From positions 284,647,119 through 284,711,118 of the forward strand of contig CM071569.1 of the NCBI GenBank assembly GCA_036426205.1: 64,000 nt of DNA, given 5' to 3'. Both the position numbers and the translations under genes were made by a program. The number at the start of each line of letters is the position of its first letter. The first letter of the stretch is position 1. Under the pieces are notes generated by a model. The model was not told the origin of the DNA, did no database searches, and saw only the letters and a program-made list of their open reading frames with translations. Shown here piece after piece: positions 35,926 through 52,565 of the stretch. This stretch comes from Ascaphus truei (taxonomy: Eukaryota > Chordata > Amphibia > Anura > Ascaphidae).

Positions 35926-38900
35926 TTGCGGGGCATTCAAACAGGCAGGCGGGATTGGGTTTTGTGGCTTGCCCCCGCCGTACCCTCGTGCACTCACCTG
36001 CTAGGGGTAACATGTTTTCGTATACTTACAGGAATCCTCGAGGCGGGCTTCTTATCGCTTATTGTCCAAATATCCATGTTCTATGCTTTAGTTTTTGACA
36101 TTCTAGGGAGATATGCTTATCATGGCAAAAAGTGGTGTAAAACCCTGCAATAGCTATAAAAGAACAAATCACTGAAATGAGAGGAGTTTGTCTTTGCTCA
36201 TCTAGAGCCGGGACAGGAACAACTTAAGTCCCTCAAAGGCCCCGAAGGAATCCTTTTCACGGCCTAGGCTTCTGGATGGCTCACACATCTGCACCTGCGT
36301 TAGACTCCCGGAAGATTGCACGCATTGACAATTGTAATCTCGATATTTTGGTAGAAAGTACGGATCCTGGGAGAAACGAAAGAACCCACCACACAGTGTT
36401 TCAATCCTTCCTCCAATTATTAAGCATAGGTCATGATTTTTATAGAGAGAAACCCAAGAGGTTTTTGGGTTAGGAGCGGCGTAACATAGTTAAATGGGTG
36501 GGGCCTCGGGCTTATGGGCTGTATTAGAGGCCGGGCGTGATTAGGGGCAGGGGCAGGATACTAGGGGCATAATTTTGGAAGTGATAGCACAAGCACATGG
36601 CACTGTCTGAATACAGGCTAGAATTAGTGTCTGTTATCAAAAAAACCTTGGAGTCTATAGAACTAAGTTATACGATTTGCCTTCTATGTTTACTGATAAA
36701 AGAGCAGGAAAATGATCAATCAAAAGTATCTTAGCATTGAAAAAAGTTGTATATTAGCAACTATCAGCTGAGCACAGGGAGAGGAGAAGGAGCGAAAAAA
36801 AGAAAGGTAACGTGGGCAGAAGAGGAGACTGGGAGAAAAGGCATATTTCAGGCAAAAGGTTGACGACAGAATCTTGAAAGGCTGGGTCGATGAACAGGAC
36901 AACATGGATTCGGCTTAACCAAATAAGCTGAAGATTCGGGCCTGGACCTACTGGGTCCTTCAAAGGACACAGCAGGTTATGGTTTCCGGCATCTCCATGA
37001 TTTTCAGCACAGGTGGTTTCGTCAGCAGAAGGACACGAGGGACTTAGCCATCCGTGCTGAAGCAGGGGATTTATCCTAAACAATGACCATTGGTTGGCAC
37101 TTTGAGGACTCCTGGAGTTGGCCAACACTGGCTACTACTTTGTCTTTCATCCAGGTGTGAAATCTGCCATGCCGGCTTCCGCCTCATTATCCGGATCCAT
37201 GTGCTGGGCTCGTCAAAGCCCATGATGAAAACAAGGTTTTCTCTAGATTATTTCAGAATGGTTGCCATTTGGCCATTTTTGTCCGCTGCGACACTTTTTT
37301 CTTCGCCCCGAACACCTTGCTTCCAAGGATCAATGCGGTCTTTTGACAGGAGGCTTAACCAAGGACTCATAGAATTTGGTGTGCAAAGCATATATTTATC
37401 GAATTGGTTCAGGGGCATGTCACAACGGGAGAGAGCTCCCCCCCAAAGGAAAGAGGCGTTGGTGCAAAAGAGGGGCACAAGAGGTGGAAACCGACCTGAC
37501 GAGAATAAGAAAACGCAATCGAGACTAAAGAGGTAAATGAAAAAGAGGTACTCCCCGGGGGTGTGCTTTGTGACATGAAGGTGACTTCATGGCAATTTTT
37601 TTTAAAGCCTTGGGGGAGATCACTAGGCGCGGACTTGTAAAGATGACGCGCCCCTGCCCTACACCCGAAAATCTCGCACACCAGTTTGCGCCATCTGCAT
37701 TTTTTTATAAAGAGCAGTAGAGGTTTAGATTGCGTTGGAGCCAGCGGGAGCTAACAGGCAAGGCCGCGACTCTTACAATGAGCAGCTGTTGCTGAGAGAC
37801 GATCTTCTATGTTGGCAAACAATGGGGACATAGCCTAACAAACCCAAGAGAAGAGGTTAATGTGTATTCAATGAGGCTATTGTAACCATTAAGAGCATGT
37901 GGGAAGTATAGAGATTCATGGCGCTTCAATGGCGACACGCAGGCCGAATGTGGTGGGAAGGGCTGTGATGAGGCCCTGGACTGGCTCAGCTTGCCAGCAT
38001 ACGCGTAGGAAATAGAATTATTCACACACACACTCGCTTCGTACGTTAAGCAATGCAAAGTTAGATATGGTACAGAGTTTCACGTGCGTAAATAAACATA
38101 AATATAAAAAAAATATGTGAAAATGACAAATGTCAGTTCTGTTTCAATTGTATTCCCAAACTGATTTTTATAATAAGCATGTGAAACTTGGAGAAATGGT
38201 TTGAGAGCCGGTATGGACGATCAAAGTTTTAAAGCGGCCAGCCCTGCCTAAACAATTTCTTTTTTGTGTTTAAAATTACTTTCCAAGCAAGGCATGTTGA
38301 AGCCTTGTTGGTGTACTCAGGGTCCACGCGATTCACAAGCAAGCTTGCGGCTTTTCGATCGACAAGCGCAACCATTTTGGGGGGGCTGGCAATTTGCACT
38401 AGGCGGTTGTGGGGGAGAGTGAAACCAAAGACAGCCAAAACTGGTTACGTATCTCTGGAATGGTGAGCTACCCCGGCGACTAATAAAGTATTTGTCGGTC
38501 AACTAAACAATTGATTATTAAAATATATTTTTTAAAGTGCTAGATCTTCTGATTACAGTCTTCACTCAGGAACAATCACGAGCTTGGGGAAAACGTAGAT
38601 GCTGGTATCCATTACCAACATAGTATTATTAATAGTGGGTCTACCAGAACATTGGGCGAGGAGGCCGGGTTCAGGCAGTGCGGCCCTCCTTCCCATACCA
38701 TTGTCGCAGACCGGGAGAGCAACAAGCTCCTGCACACGTTTAAATCTATGTAGAATCGTGTCTCCTGCGCGGCACAAAAAATCTTGATCTTTAAGCCAAC
38801 AAATATGATATTGATGCCAGCAGATGTTAAATGTGTTAATTGAATTCGCTACTTACTGACTTTACACTAACTACTTAATGCGGCGTATCCGTGAGCTTTG

Positions 38901-39352
38901 TCATGCTTTATGACAGTGTCACACGCTTTTTTCCCCCCCTGTTCATGCGTTTGCTCATTATTGGCAACAATCCTGAAATTGATTGTCTATTGTTTACAGG
39001 ACTCACCGATGAGATCGTTGGGAAGGCCTAATGCAGATGTCACAGATGAAACAATTCCCGTACTAGCCTGCTTGTTTACATTTCCCGGATAGTCAATGCA
39101 CTCTGGAAAAATTCTATTGACGACCTCATTGTTCTCCATACTCATGATCAAACCAGAGGAGAGGACAAGTGTTTCCATTTGCACTGCGGATGAGTCAAAA
39201 ATTGATTTAATTGACTCCGTAACATTACGTAAATACAGATGGCTAGTCTGCCAGGGAAGGGGTTTATATTCTGAGTCAATCTGCATGGTAATGGATCAAC
39301 GATTCTATGCAAGCGCTGTCCCTTGAGGCAAACAAGAAAATGTACCCCCCAC

Positions 39353-39939
39353 ATGCAGCATCCAAAGGAAAAAAGCAGCCATTGGGCGTCCTACCGGGGT
39401 CCAAGTGCCACGCTCCAAAAATCTTGTTTTGGGCGGGTTTCGGTGAAGGGAGAAGAAATGCTGTGAAAAGCACAAGATTGCAGAGCACTTCCTCTCTGGA
39501 TGACGACCCCCCATAAGCCATTCTGGGGACCAAACAGCCGCACGCAGCGACCATCTTCATTTTCTAGACCCTCAGGGTTCTAAGTAGGCTACAAGTCCGC
39601 CATATTCTAAAAGAAGAGCTGGGAACGGCCCACCTTATAATGATCCCGAACTCGCCGCTCAGGGAATTCTGAAAAATACCAAAAATCGGCAGGGGAAGGT
39701 GGAAGGGGCAAAGGGCATGTCCCAGGCACAAGCATGGTATCAACATCCCAAGATGACATCTTGTTTAGTCCTGCTCAAAGGTCAGTCAATAATTTGTTGA
39801 GTGAAAAAGCAGGAAGAAAAGGAGTAAAAAAAACTGACGAAGCGCACAATTCTCTTATCGGTTGTTACCTCTCCTATGATGGGTGGGGATCGGCCACTCA
39901 TGGAGGCAGCAATCAAAGGACAGCCTCCATCAATGTACG
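39353..39939 (+). pseudogene. POLQ: Frameshifted copy of POLQ exon 1
   Basis: Starts ATGCAGCATCCAAAGG as exon 1 does and ends at ATGTACG|GTAAAAACTG. It contains many indels that destroy the frame after the first dozen codons. It is part of the noisy duplicate block and should not be annotated as a gene without checking the assembly. Confidence 0.85.
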
Positions 39940-41025
39940 GTAAAAACTGCAATTTCTTATTTATTGCTTAGCCCTTTGGGTTTGTCGTTATAACGAGAGA
40001 AGCAACCTTTTTTTTAAAAAGAAGAATAACATATTGTTGGAATTATCACATCATCGGTTGGGCGAAATGCAACCCCTCCCCCAAAACAAATGGGATGATG
40101 AAGCCTAATTCAATTTCATTAATAAGTGTCAATCAAAATCGGTGGGGTAGCCTCGTGGGAAGTCGTCGGCTCCCACAGCTTTGTTTATTAAAGGTAATTA
40201 CCCATGACAGAGAGCTCGTGTTAACATGTATGATTCTTTCCTTCAGGGGGGGGGCCTTCAGTCAGTCCGTTCCTCACGCAGAACGTTATTTATACATGTG
40301 AAGTTCATCGGTGGATGGGATTGTTTTCTTGATAATCATTTATTTATCTTTCCCACCACTCGAATGATGAACCTACTGCCGTCTCAAACCCCCAATTACA
40401 TATTTAGGTCCGATTAACATGGAACGATGTTGCGATACGTTTTTAGTTTCTGAAGACTATAACCCTACCAATAAGTCCTCCGGGGGATATATATTAATTC
40501 AGAGCTCGTATCACAACCCTACCTATGGCAGTCTGGAACATCAAAGGTTGCCGTTGTGACATGAACGTAATGTAAAGGAACAGACTTCCATTTTGCGTCT
40601 CTTAAGTATACTTTAAGTATGGACTTGATACAGGAGAAGAGATCTGATTTTAGTGGGTTGTTATGAATCCTTGGAGTAATATAGGTTTAATTATTTGGCC
40701 AATAATCGATTCACTGTGGGTAAACTGTGTTTTGACTTTGTATTAATGCTACACGAGAGCCAACTGGCTATGCGCACTATAATAAAGATGAGCAGTTGCT
40801 TACTTTATTTAGCTGACTCAATATTCCATTTTCACTGTTTGAAGCTAACGACCGCTTTGTATTCTTGGTTTTTTGTGAACATGAAATTAATTGATTCACA
40901 GCTGGAAATGTGCCCACGAATTGAGCGCAAGGTGTTGTTGCCTTAAGCTGTGGCGTTACAGTTCACAGACCCACGGCATGCCGGCAAATAGGTTGGACAC
41001 GCAAATTGGTTTGTTTTACCCCAAA

Positions 41026-41226
41026 GGAAAGGCTCCATCTGGTGTTCTGATGACAGGGCCTAGAAACTTCTGTTGCTGGCACAGCTGGGGACTTAACAAA
41101 AGCTGTCATAGCAAATATGCAAGTTGAGTTAGCAAGTAGTGTTTTAATACAGAGGTTTTGAAATGGCAAGCAGAATGCCTTTGCCTTGGACAAGAGTATG
41201 GAAGCAAAGGAACTTGGGGGAATCAG
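41026..41226 (+). pseudogene. POLQ: Frameshifted copy of POLQ exon 2
   Basis: Follows exon 2 from the CCCCAAAGG acceptor to the end of the exon, with several insertions, including about 17 extra bases near 41125-41145. Remnants of GACAGGGC, AGCTGGGGACTT and ATGGCAAGCAGAATGCC are visible. The donor is changed to CAGGTCAGC. Confidence 0.85.
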
Positions 41227-41916
41227 GTCAGCATCAGTGTACTTACTCACCCTTGCCCAGTGTCCGCCGGTTCAGCAGCTGGTTGTCCGTTGGAAGAGCC
41301 CTTTGAAATGCTGTTTTTGCACAAACATGTACGGTGATTTGCATTGCTAGTAAGTAGAAGGGGTGTGAAAGAGCCATTCACGGTCATGCCTAGTATAATT
41401 TCTGTGCCCAGGCTCACTGTGGATTCTCTTAGTGAGAGTCAGAGACCAGGCAGCTCGCTTAACCTCATTCTTCCCTTTATGACACAGATTGTCCTTATGT
41501 TAGTCTCGTTTTTATCGTTGAGTACAACATACAGTCATTATATTAGGTAACAATAAAGCGTTAACGTGGTCACTCTCTCCCGCGGTGTATCGGTAGCAAA
41601 AAGCGGCCAAGGTAACAAGACGTGCTGTTTCTCTGGGGAAGGGGAAATCGTCCGGGAGGGCAGGACTACATATAATGGCCTTCTGGTTGGAAGGAAAGGA
41701 CGGAAACCAAGAGCCAGCGGCTATGATCGTACAAAAATCAGAGGCCATTGGAGGGGTGCAGGCAACAGGTAAGACAGTACAGGACTTTGCACAATATAAC
41801 GAAGGATAGGGGAGTTGAAGCCATGGGCAAAAGTGTAAAACCCATACAGGGGACCAGCCGACAATCACGTATGCTTTGTGAAGTGTTACTTAAGTGTTTG
41901 TCTCATTTCCTGGTAG

Positions 41917-42050
41917 TCCTTCCCATGCGAGGGAAGACTCTAGTGCCGAGCTCGCTAATTTTTGAAGAAAGGGTGTTGAAGACGCGTATGAAGAAGCCTG
42001 TTCATGCCTCCATTGGTCTCTTAGACAAGGAGAAAACCGATATATTGCAG
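41917..42050 (+). pseudogene. POLQ: Frameshifted copy of POLQ exon 3
   Basis: Aligns with exon 3 (GGGAAGACTCTAGT, GACGCGTA, AAGGAGAAAACC) but the Walker A codons are altered, several single-base indels break the frame, and the donor has lost a G (GCAGTAAG). Confidence 0.85.
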
Positions 42051-43024
42051 TAAGTTGGCCCAGCTGTACAGTAGAAATGAAGTACTGTGAACAAGAAATC
42101 AGGTCACCAACGACCATATATTCCGCGGATTCAAAGTATCGGTGATACGGTCGAGCATTCATCGATCTGCGTCTAAGCTCTCTAGATGCAAAATATCATT
42201 GACGGAAATTAATCCAGTGTTATCGGGTGACACCTCAAATAACATACCTACACAATGCTAATACAGTTCCAAGTTATTGAATGAGTGTTCGTTTAGTGGG
42301 GTCGATGGTAATGTTGGTTGGCCCGTAGCTTGATCGTTGGTGTGTTTTTTATTTTTTATTCCTTTTTAATGTTTGTTGTTAAGGGATAGGGTTTAATACC
42401 TAAGGCTTAATGGTAATGTCAACGGGATGGCTTATATTTAAGCTGGGGAAAGTTAGAGCTAGAACCCACGTTATTGTTAAGCTGGATTATCCCTGTCCTA
42501 CTCGCAATTTATGTAGCTGCTAAAGTTCTTTCCACACCTCACGGATCTATACTATCTGCCGGTCACCTATGCATTCGGTTTGATGTTTCTTGCTCAGGAC
42601 TGTCTGCGGTATCTCTTTGGGTCATAATGGATGACTCGGGCCTCCTACAAAATTTTACAATCCCTTACAACGACCTGTGGAAATCCTTGATCTAAGGTAT
42701 ACAGAAAGCTCCTTCTCTCCCGATCCTCTAGGACCCAACATCAAAAGGGCCACATAGAATCAGCCGTCTGGCAATAGAATGCGCCTAGGAGTGCTGTGCC
42801 CTTGCTCACCAATTCGACGTTGTGGTACAACCATGATGGTAAGTCACAACTCTCCACTCACGCTAATGCAAGTTTTCCCAAATACGCATGGTGCAGGGTT
42901 CAGCACTACCCTGTGTAGGTTATGCTATTATTCTGTGAAGAATGTATACCGGTTGGGAGTAGTGTCAATAAGAATAATACACATGCATTAATGCATTTTT
43001 GCAATGTGTTCTTGTGTCCTTCAG

Positions 43025-43197
43025 AACCTGTTTATTTCGGAGGTGGGTGAGAAGGGGAAGGAGACATTGGAGACTCGTCCCATTGGGCTAGACGGCTTTC
43101 GAGTATCTAGATGTTGCTGTCTGTACCATTTGAGAAAGTCAGGACATTGGTTCAATCGGCTAACCCTGAGGGGAAAAACATAAGATTGGATGTGTAG
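43025..43197 (+). pseudogene. POLQ: Frameshifted copy of POLQ exon 4
   Basis: Starts at CTTCAG|AACCTGTTT as exon 4 does and keeps GATGTTGCTGTCTGTACCAT. Inserted and deleted bases break the frame, and about 30 extra bases separate its end from the expected donor. Confidence 0.85.
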
Positions 43198-43949
43198 GGT
43201 TGAGGTACATTTACGACGGTAAAACCTCACTTAGATTCGTGTGATCCCATGTTTACCTCGGTGCATGTGCCAAACATTACAGCGTCTTAACTAGACCCGG
43301 CTACAAGCAGATCTGGGAGCTTCCAGACAGCAGGGCGACGGCAAGGGAGGGGTAAACAATCTAGAGGGGACCTCTGGGTAGGAGGATGGAAAATGATCAA
43401 AAAGGGGAGGGGGAAGCCACGAGAGATTCAGCCTGGGGGCCTCCCGAACTTGACAGATAGAAGCGAGAACTTGGCTCTAGAATTTAATTACAACAATGTG
43501 CCCACCGGTAACACAGGGTTTGTTTAAATCTAATTTCCACCAAACTAGCATTTACCAGTTACTTATGTTGGTGCCTACTGCATTAAACTGAAAAAAGAGC
43601 AAAGTGGCGGCTGGCCAATCCCAATGTTTGCTGGGCCGCATGGCAGTGTGGTACTCGTGTTTTGGGCAGTCTAACCGGCTTTCCATTGTTCAAAGAGGTA
43701 TTGGTGCTTGCAGGCTATCGTTAAATTACAAAGGAACCAGAGAGGAGCAGGAACCAGGCGGGGGGGGAAAAGGCGGAGTGGTGTAGGGAGGGGAAGATGG
43801 CTAACAGGGGGCCGAGGCTTGCCGACTGTCACCGAGAGAACTAGAGAGAGAAATATGGATGGTGAGGGCCGAGATCGTTACAAGGGGGGAAAGATAGAGA
43901 ATGAGCCAAATCTTGTTCTGAAGCTGATTTCTTGTGTCAATTGGAAACT

Positions 43950-47219
<3,270 letters not shown>

Positions 47220-47786
47220 TAACTGAGTTCTGTATTGTGCCATTTGGTTATGAAAAGGAAAGAGAAATCTTGATACTTTTTGCAACAACGGCTTTAGGTG
47301 GATATATAAAAAAATGTGTGTTTCAATTATGACACAAAACAAATCATAGGAAATCTAAAATAGCAAGACAAGGCCTCAAAATGCAGCAGCTGCCCTACAC
47401 CATAGACCATAGCAGAAGATGCAGCGTTGATAATCATACAATAGACAACAGATAGAAACCACAGATGGAGCATAGACACTACCACCCAGATAAGTCCCTA
47501 TATCGTGCACTCAATGTCTGTATAGGGGAAAGTACCTTAACACAAATATGAGAGGCCAAAGAAAACCGTGATGCTGGTCCTGAATGTATTGCATAATTAG
47601 TGAATTAAAATAACTGGTTAATTGATATGCATTAAAATATTTGGACCAGACTAAATAGGGTGAGTACAATAGAACGCATTAAATACTAGCACTATGTGCT
47701 TATATCAAATAGAGGCGATAGGTAACCACTACAAATGAACTGGTCAATGAATGCCTCTAAAAAGAGGTCACGCAAGCCAATAAAGG

Positions 47787-47965
47787 CTAAGGGTACAGAG
47801 ACCCAGCACGCCAACAATTGGCTAAGGGCACAGTAACCCAATAAATCAAGCAACAACCATGGGGTAATAAAATACTGTCCCCAGCCTCCTAGTGAGTTAG
47901 AGTATTACCCCATCGTTGTTGCTTGATTTCTTGGGTCACTGTGCCCTTAGCCACGTGTTGACGTG
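47787..47965. repeat. Inverted repeat adjoining the 35-bp array
   Basis: The left arm GGCTAAGGGCACAGTAACCC then AATCAAGCAACAACCATGGG (47815-47863) is inverted at 47906-47960 (CCCCATCGTTGTTGCTTGAT then GTCACTGTGCCCTTAGCC). The left arm has about one and a half copies of the 35-bp unit; the right arm is expanded into the array that follows. Confidence 0.85.
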
Positions 47966-48458
47966 CTGGTCGCTGTGCCCTTAGCCACGTGTTGGCGTGC
48001 TGGGTCACTGTGCCCTTAGCCACGTGTTGGCGTGCTGGGTCACTGTGCCCTTAGCCACTTGTTGGCGTGCTGGGTCACTGTGCCCTTAGCCACTTGTTGG
48101 CGTGCTGGGTCGCTGTGCCCTTAGCCACGTGTTGGCGTGCTGGGTCGCTGTGCCCTTAGCCACTTGTTGGCGTGCTGGGTCGCTGTGCCCTTAGCCACGT
48201 GTTGGCGTGCTGGGTCGCTGTGCTCTTAGCCACGGCTTGGCGTGCTGGGTCGCTGTGCTCTTAGCCACGTGCTGGGTCGCTGTGCCCTTAGCCACGTGTT
48301 GGCGTGCTGGGTCACTGTGCCCTTAGCCACTTGTTGGCGTGCTGGGTCGCTGTGCTCTTAGCCACGGGTTGGCGTGCTGGGTCGCTGTGCTCTTAGCCAC
48401 GGGTTGGCGTGCTGGGTCGCTGTGCCCTTAGCCACGTGTTGGCGTGCTGGGTCGCTGT
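47938..48458. repeat. 35-bp minisatellite, about 14 units
   Basis: The unit is CACGTGTTGGCGTGCTGGGT then CGCTGTGCCCTTAGC, with A/G, T/C and CTC/CCC variants. One unit near 48270 is shortened. Clean array within POLQ intron 6. Confidence 0.97.
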
Positions 48459-48700
48459 CTATAGTGGCGTGGCTGTTTTCTCACGAGACAGCATTTTTTT
48501 TTATTTTGTCTCGCAACGGCCGGGTCACGTGAGCGGTTCACCGAATGAGGGCGAACCAGCTCCGTGACGTCATCGGCCACGCCTCTCTGTCACAGGGATC
48601 TGTAGTCCACAGATCGCTCGGCTGACACGTGTGCGAAGCCACGCGCTCCGTCGTGCCTGCACCACGGACTCGGCCTGATACTGGTGTCAGCGCCTGCTTT
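48459..48700. mobile_element. Diverged GC-rich MITE related to 12308
   Basis: Shares GGTCACGTGAGCGGTTCACC, AATGAGGGC and a CGTGACGTCA block with the 12308 and 55119 elements, in inverted orientation relative to 12308. The termini are not clear. It starts as the 35-bp array ends. Confidence 0.5.
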
Positions 48701-48897
48701 CAATGGTGTGAACTTTTTGAAGTTTGATAAAAAGATGAGGGCTTTTCATCACGTAATCTCTTGTGAAGTTCTGCTGCTCCACTGTCCACTGACTTCCAGC
48801 GACCCACTGGCTCCTTGTTAGCACAGTTGTTAAGGTTGTAACCCCACTTTAGGAGCCATTTCTAGATGGCTCAAATCACTTGCTTACTGCTTACTGC

Positions 48898-49080
48898 AAC
48901 TTAAGTCCTCACGGGATACCAACAGGTCAGGTTTTCAGAATATCCCAGATTCAGGACAGGTGGCTCAATCAGAGGCTCGGCGAAGACTATGCCTCTGATT
49001 TGAGCCACCTGTGCTGAAGCTGGGATCTCATTAAAACCTGACCTGTTGGTGGCCCTTGAGGACCGGAGTTGGCCACCCCT
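48898..49080. mobile_element. Foldback MITE, 'CCTGTGCTGAAGCAGGGATA' family, copy 4
   Basis: The left arm is AAGTCCTCACGGGATACCAA then CAGGTCAGGTTTTCAGAATA. The right arm is ACCTGTGCTGAAGCTGGGAT then CTGACCTGTTGGTGGCCC and TGAGGACCGGAGTTGGCC. Confidence 0.9.
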
Positions 49081-49888
49081 GTCATATAACATGCATCTAA
49101 TCATATTTTCCTACAGGAAGAAGTCCTGACTATTTCCCACACTTCCCAAAAGCCTACATACTTGTATCTCATAGTCTCATAAATAAGATATACAGTACAA
49201 GGTTCTATGTAAACAGGTTAAAATGTATATTAAAAGGTGGCTTCAACAAAGTGCTTTTACACAGTATCCCAGCGTGCACCTTCATGTAATCTGGTCACAA
49301 TAAGGATATGTTCGTCTTCTGTTTAGAGAATGTTGCAACTGCTTTTAATCCGCTAGGAGGCAGTCGTTATCTGTTAGAGACTAAGAGATGTATTCTTGCA
49401 TGGCAGCGAGAGCCTCACTATTTTCCTTCCGTGGGGAGGCCTGCCTGTTCTCTACGGGAAGGCTTATCAGCACAACATCTTCTGTTGCATGTACAGGACG
49501 CAGCATGGGGCGCTTAATGAGAGATTAAAGAACAGGATACAGGTCAGACGTGCTGTTATGGGCCCCATTAAACCTTCCAGAGAAAATGTAATCACAGCAA
49601 CACACAGGCTTCATTACAGCAGGGATATCTGACCTTTTGTAGGCATCCCTTTCCTAAATCTTGGGCTCTTTTTCCCATTGTCGAGCCTTATTTGACATGG
49701 GTGTGTTAATGATTTCTTCCGTTCAACCCTTTCTTTGCGAGAGGGCCCTGCAATGCATCGTGCAGCAATAGGGTTAAGGTCCCACAATACCCCAAACACG
49801 CTGGTTAGCTTTACTTCCCCGCTTTTATCATCTTCACATGCTTAATATTAAAATGATCCACTCATGTTCTATTTCCCTTTGAGTGGTT

Positions 49889-49908
49889 TGGGGGGGGGGG
49901 GGGGGGTT
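49889..49908. repeat. Poly-G run
   Basis: About 18 consecutive G in intron 6. Confidence 0.95.
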
Positions 49909-49974
49909 ACAGCATAGGAGAGGCTGGCTGTAAAGTCAGTAGCTTTAATTATTGTTGATGTCACAATAAGTCTG

Positions 49975-50325
49975 GGATAGCAAACTCCATTCCTTTAGGG
50001 CCACCAACAGGTCTGGTTTTCAGAATATCCCTGCTTCAGCACAGGTGGCTTCATCTTTGTCTCAGTCAAAGACTAAGCCAATGACTGAGCCACCGGTGCT
50101 GGAACTGAAACTGAATGAGCTGCCTGTGCTGAAGCTGGGACTGATTTAAGCCGCTTGTGCTGAAGCAGGGATTGATTTAAGCCACCTGTGCTGAAGTTGG
50201 TACTTATTGAGCCACCTGTGCTGAAGCTGGGACCGATTGAGCCACCTGTGCTGAAGCTGGGACTGATTGAGCCACCTGTGCTGAAGCTGGGACCGATTTG
50301 AGCCACCTGTGCTGAACTAAACTCA
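49975..50325. mobile_element. Foldback MITE copy 5 with an internal 30-bp tandem expansion
   Basis: The left arm (GGGCCACCAACAGGTC, GAATATCCCTGCTTCAGC) is normal. In place of the right arm there are about six 30-bp units, GATTGAGCCACCTGTGCTGA then AGCTGGGACC (50100-50315). The expected right end (CCTGTTGGTGGCCC...) is missing. Confidence 0.85.
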
Positions 50326-51080
50326 ACCTGTGGATTCAGCATTGTGATTTTCCTTTCCGACACTCCGGAGAAGAGAGAACGTTTCCCTTTATTCCTTCAG
50401 ATGAAAGGGGAGAAATACATTTCTTTGCCAATACGGCAAATAACTCAGGAGGCATCTGCATGTTTCCTGCCGGACCCTCAGCCTGCTTCATTGTCCTCCT
50501 TGTCACGTCATGCAGTGGTTCAACTGCACACGAGGATTCACACAAATGAGCCCGCTGAGTGTTTCCACCTTTTGGCTTCCTATATATTTTACACATGGAT
50601 ACTTCCCTAAAGTTGTCGTTATTCTATTAACAGTTTGTACGACAACGCCTGGGATAAAGAAGCACAGGGTTGGGAAACACCTCTGCTACTAGTGGCTGCA
50701 AACTAGCCATAAATAAACCAGCCTGTACCGCCTCCTGTACAGAGGTAGCAGGTGGCACCTATAACCGACTCATTGCATTAATGCTGGCGTGTTAACAGTA
50801 GTGCCATTATTAACAATGGTTAAGGAAATGCCATATGTTACTTGGCGTGTTGGCTCACGGTAATGGGGGTAATGACACCTGCTACATCTGTATATATTTC
50901 CTTTTGGCAACATGATAAAAATGGTGTATATGAAACTATTCCCCAAAAATGTCAAGTGTCGTATTAAACATTTCTATACACTGGCAGGCGGTTTAACCGC
51001 CAAATCATAGCCATATATACAGTAACCTCGATCTCTAGTGGTTTTTTTCCTTCAACAACAATGTAACTGTATAGCACTAA

Positions 51081-51377
<297 letters not shown>

Positions 51378-52269
51378 TGAATTGACAATATATTCGGCTT
51401 CTCTAAGCAAATGTAATCCTTCTTAAAGCGGATACTTTATTACTGTGTTTGGGGGCAGTGCTTGTTAATCAGTTGTCTTCCCTATCTTTAGCCTACCCTT
51501 TTCCTGTAGGGGGGCCATTAACGGCAAGAGGTGGCACTTTGCCTATGCAAGGTCCCAGTAAACACAGTGATGCTATACAAAGGGAATCCAATCCCTTCCC
51601 CTACAAAATATAGGTTGCATCCTGCAATCTTCACCAACTCACTTTAAAGCCGTGTATATGTACTGTCGTTATCTGAGTTCCGTTAACAAAGGCATCAAAC
51701 CAGCTTTAATGTTATGTAAATTCACTGTTACTGCACAAACATGCTAAAAAGCACTTTTATGCTTAAGCCATTTAAAATGGAACAGTTTTATAAAAGAGCC
51801 CTCATAAGCTCTCGCGGCACGTTCGCTGCTATCCTTTCCGAGCGGCTAATCTCCTCGTGGTTAAGAGGTGATTTATATAACTTGTATTGCACAGTAAGTG
51901 TTCCTTAGAACTTCTTTCAAGCCGTTACAACAATATGCTATTTATTAGTTGCTGTATCACACTGAACGTGGCTACCTCCCATTGTGCATTTTGAACACCT
52001 CTAATAATTGTAGGGTGAGACGAATTCCTTGTAGCATATGTTTGTAGGAGTGAAAACCTCTTTAACCATTTTGCTGCCGGAGGGCCAGTCACTGCAACAC
52101 TTTGGGATCTGCATATTCCATTAAGTTTAAGTGTTTATATTAACTAGGAAAAGCCCAGGTGTGTGCGCAAATCATTTCAATGAATAGTTTTAGATTTCTC
52201 GACTTGCTTTTTAGTACGATGAATCTTCTTTGCTTTATTTTGTCGTGGTGAATATTTCTTTTAGGCAAA

Positions 52270-52530
52270 CAGAATGAGGTGAGCTCAGAATTACTCCTAT
52301 AACAGAATGAGGTGAGCTCAGAATTACCCCTATAACAGAATGAGGTGAGCTCAGACTTATCCCTATAACAGAATGAGGTGAGCTCAGACTTATCCCTATA
52401 ACAGAATGAGGTGAGCTCAGACTTATCCCTATATCAGAATGAGGTGAGCTCAGACTTATCCCTATAACAGAATGAGGTGAGCCCTATAACAGAATGAGGT
52501 GAGCTCAGAATTACCCCTATAACAGACTGC
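52270..52530. repeat. 33-bp minisatellite, about 8 units
   Basis: The unit is CAGAATGAGGTGAGCTCAGA then CTTATCCCTATAA. One unit near 52468 is shortened to CAGAATGAGGTGAGCCCTAT. Each unit contains GAG|GTGAGC, a good match to a 5' splice-site consensus. The first unit follows a TTTCTTTTAG acceptor-like site at 52254-52263. Confidence 0.95.
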
Positions 52531-52565
52531 ATCAGTAACACTGTAACTTTCAATACCTTATGGCA

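Noticed and set aside
47938..48458. Regular 35-bp repeats suggesting a CRISPR array
   Set aside because: Units abut without unique spacers, and the locus is an intron of a vertebrate gene.
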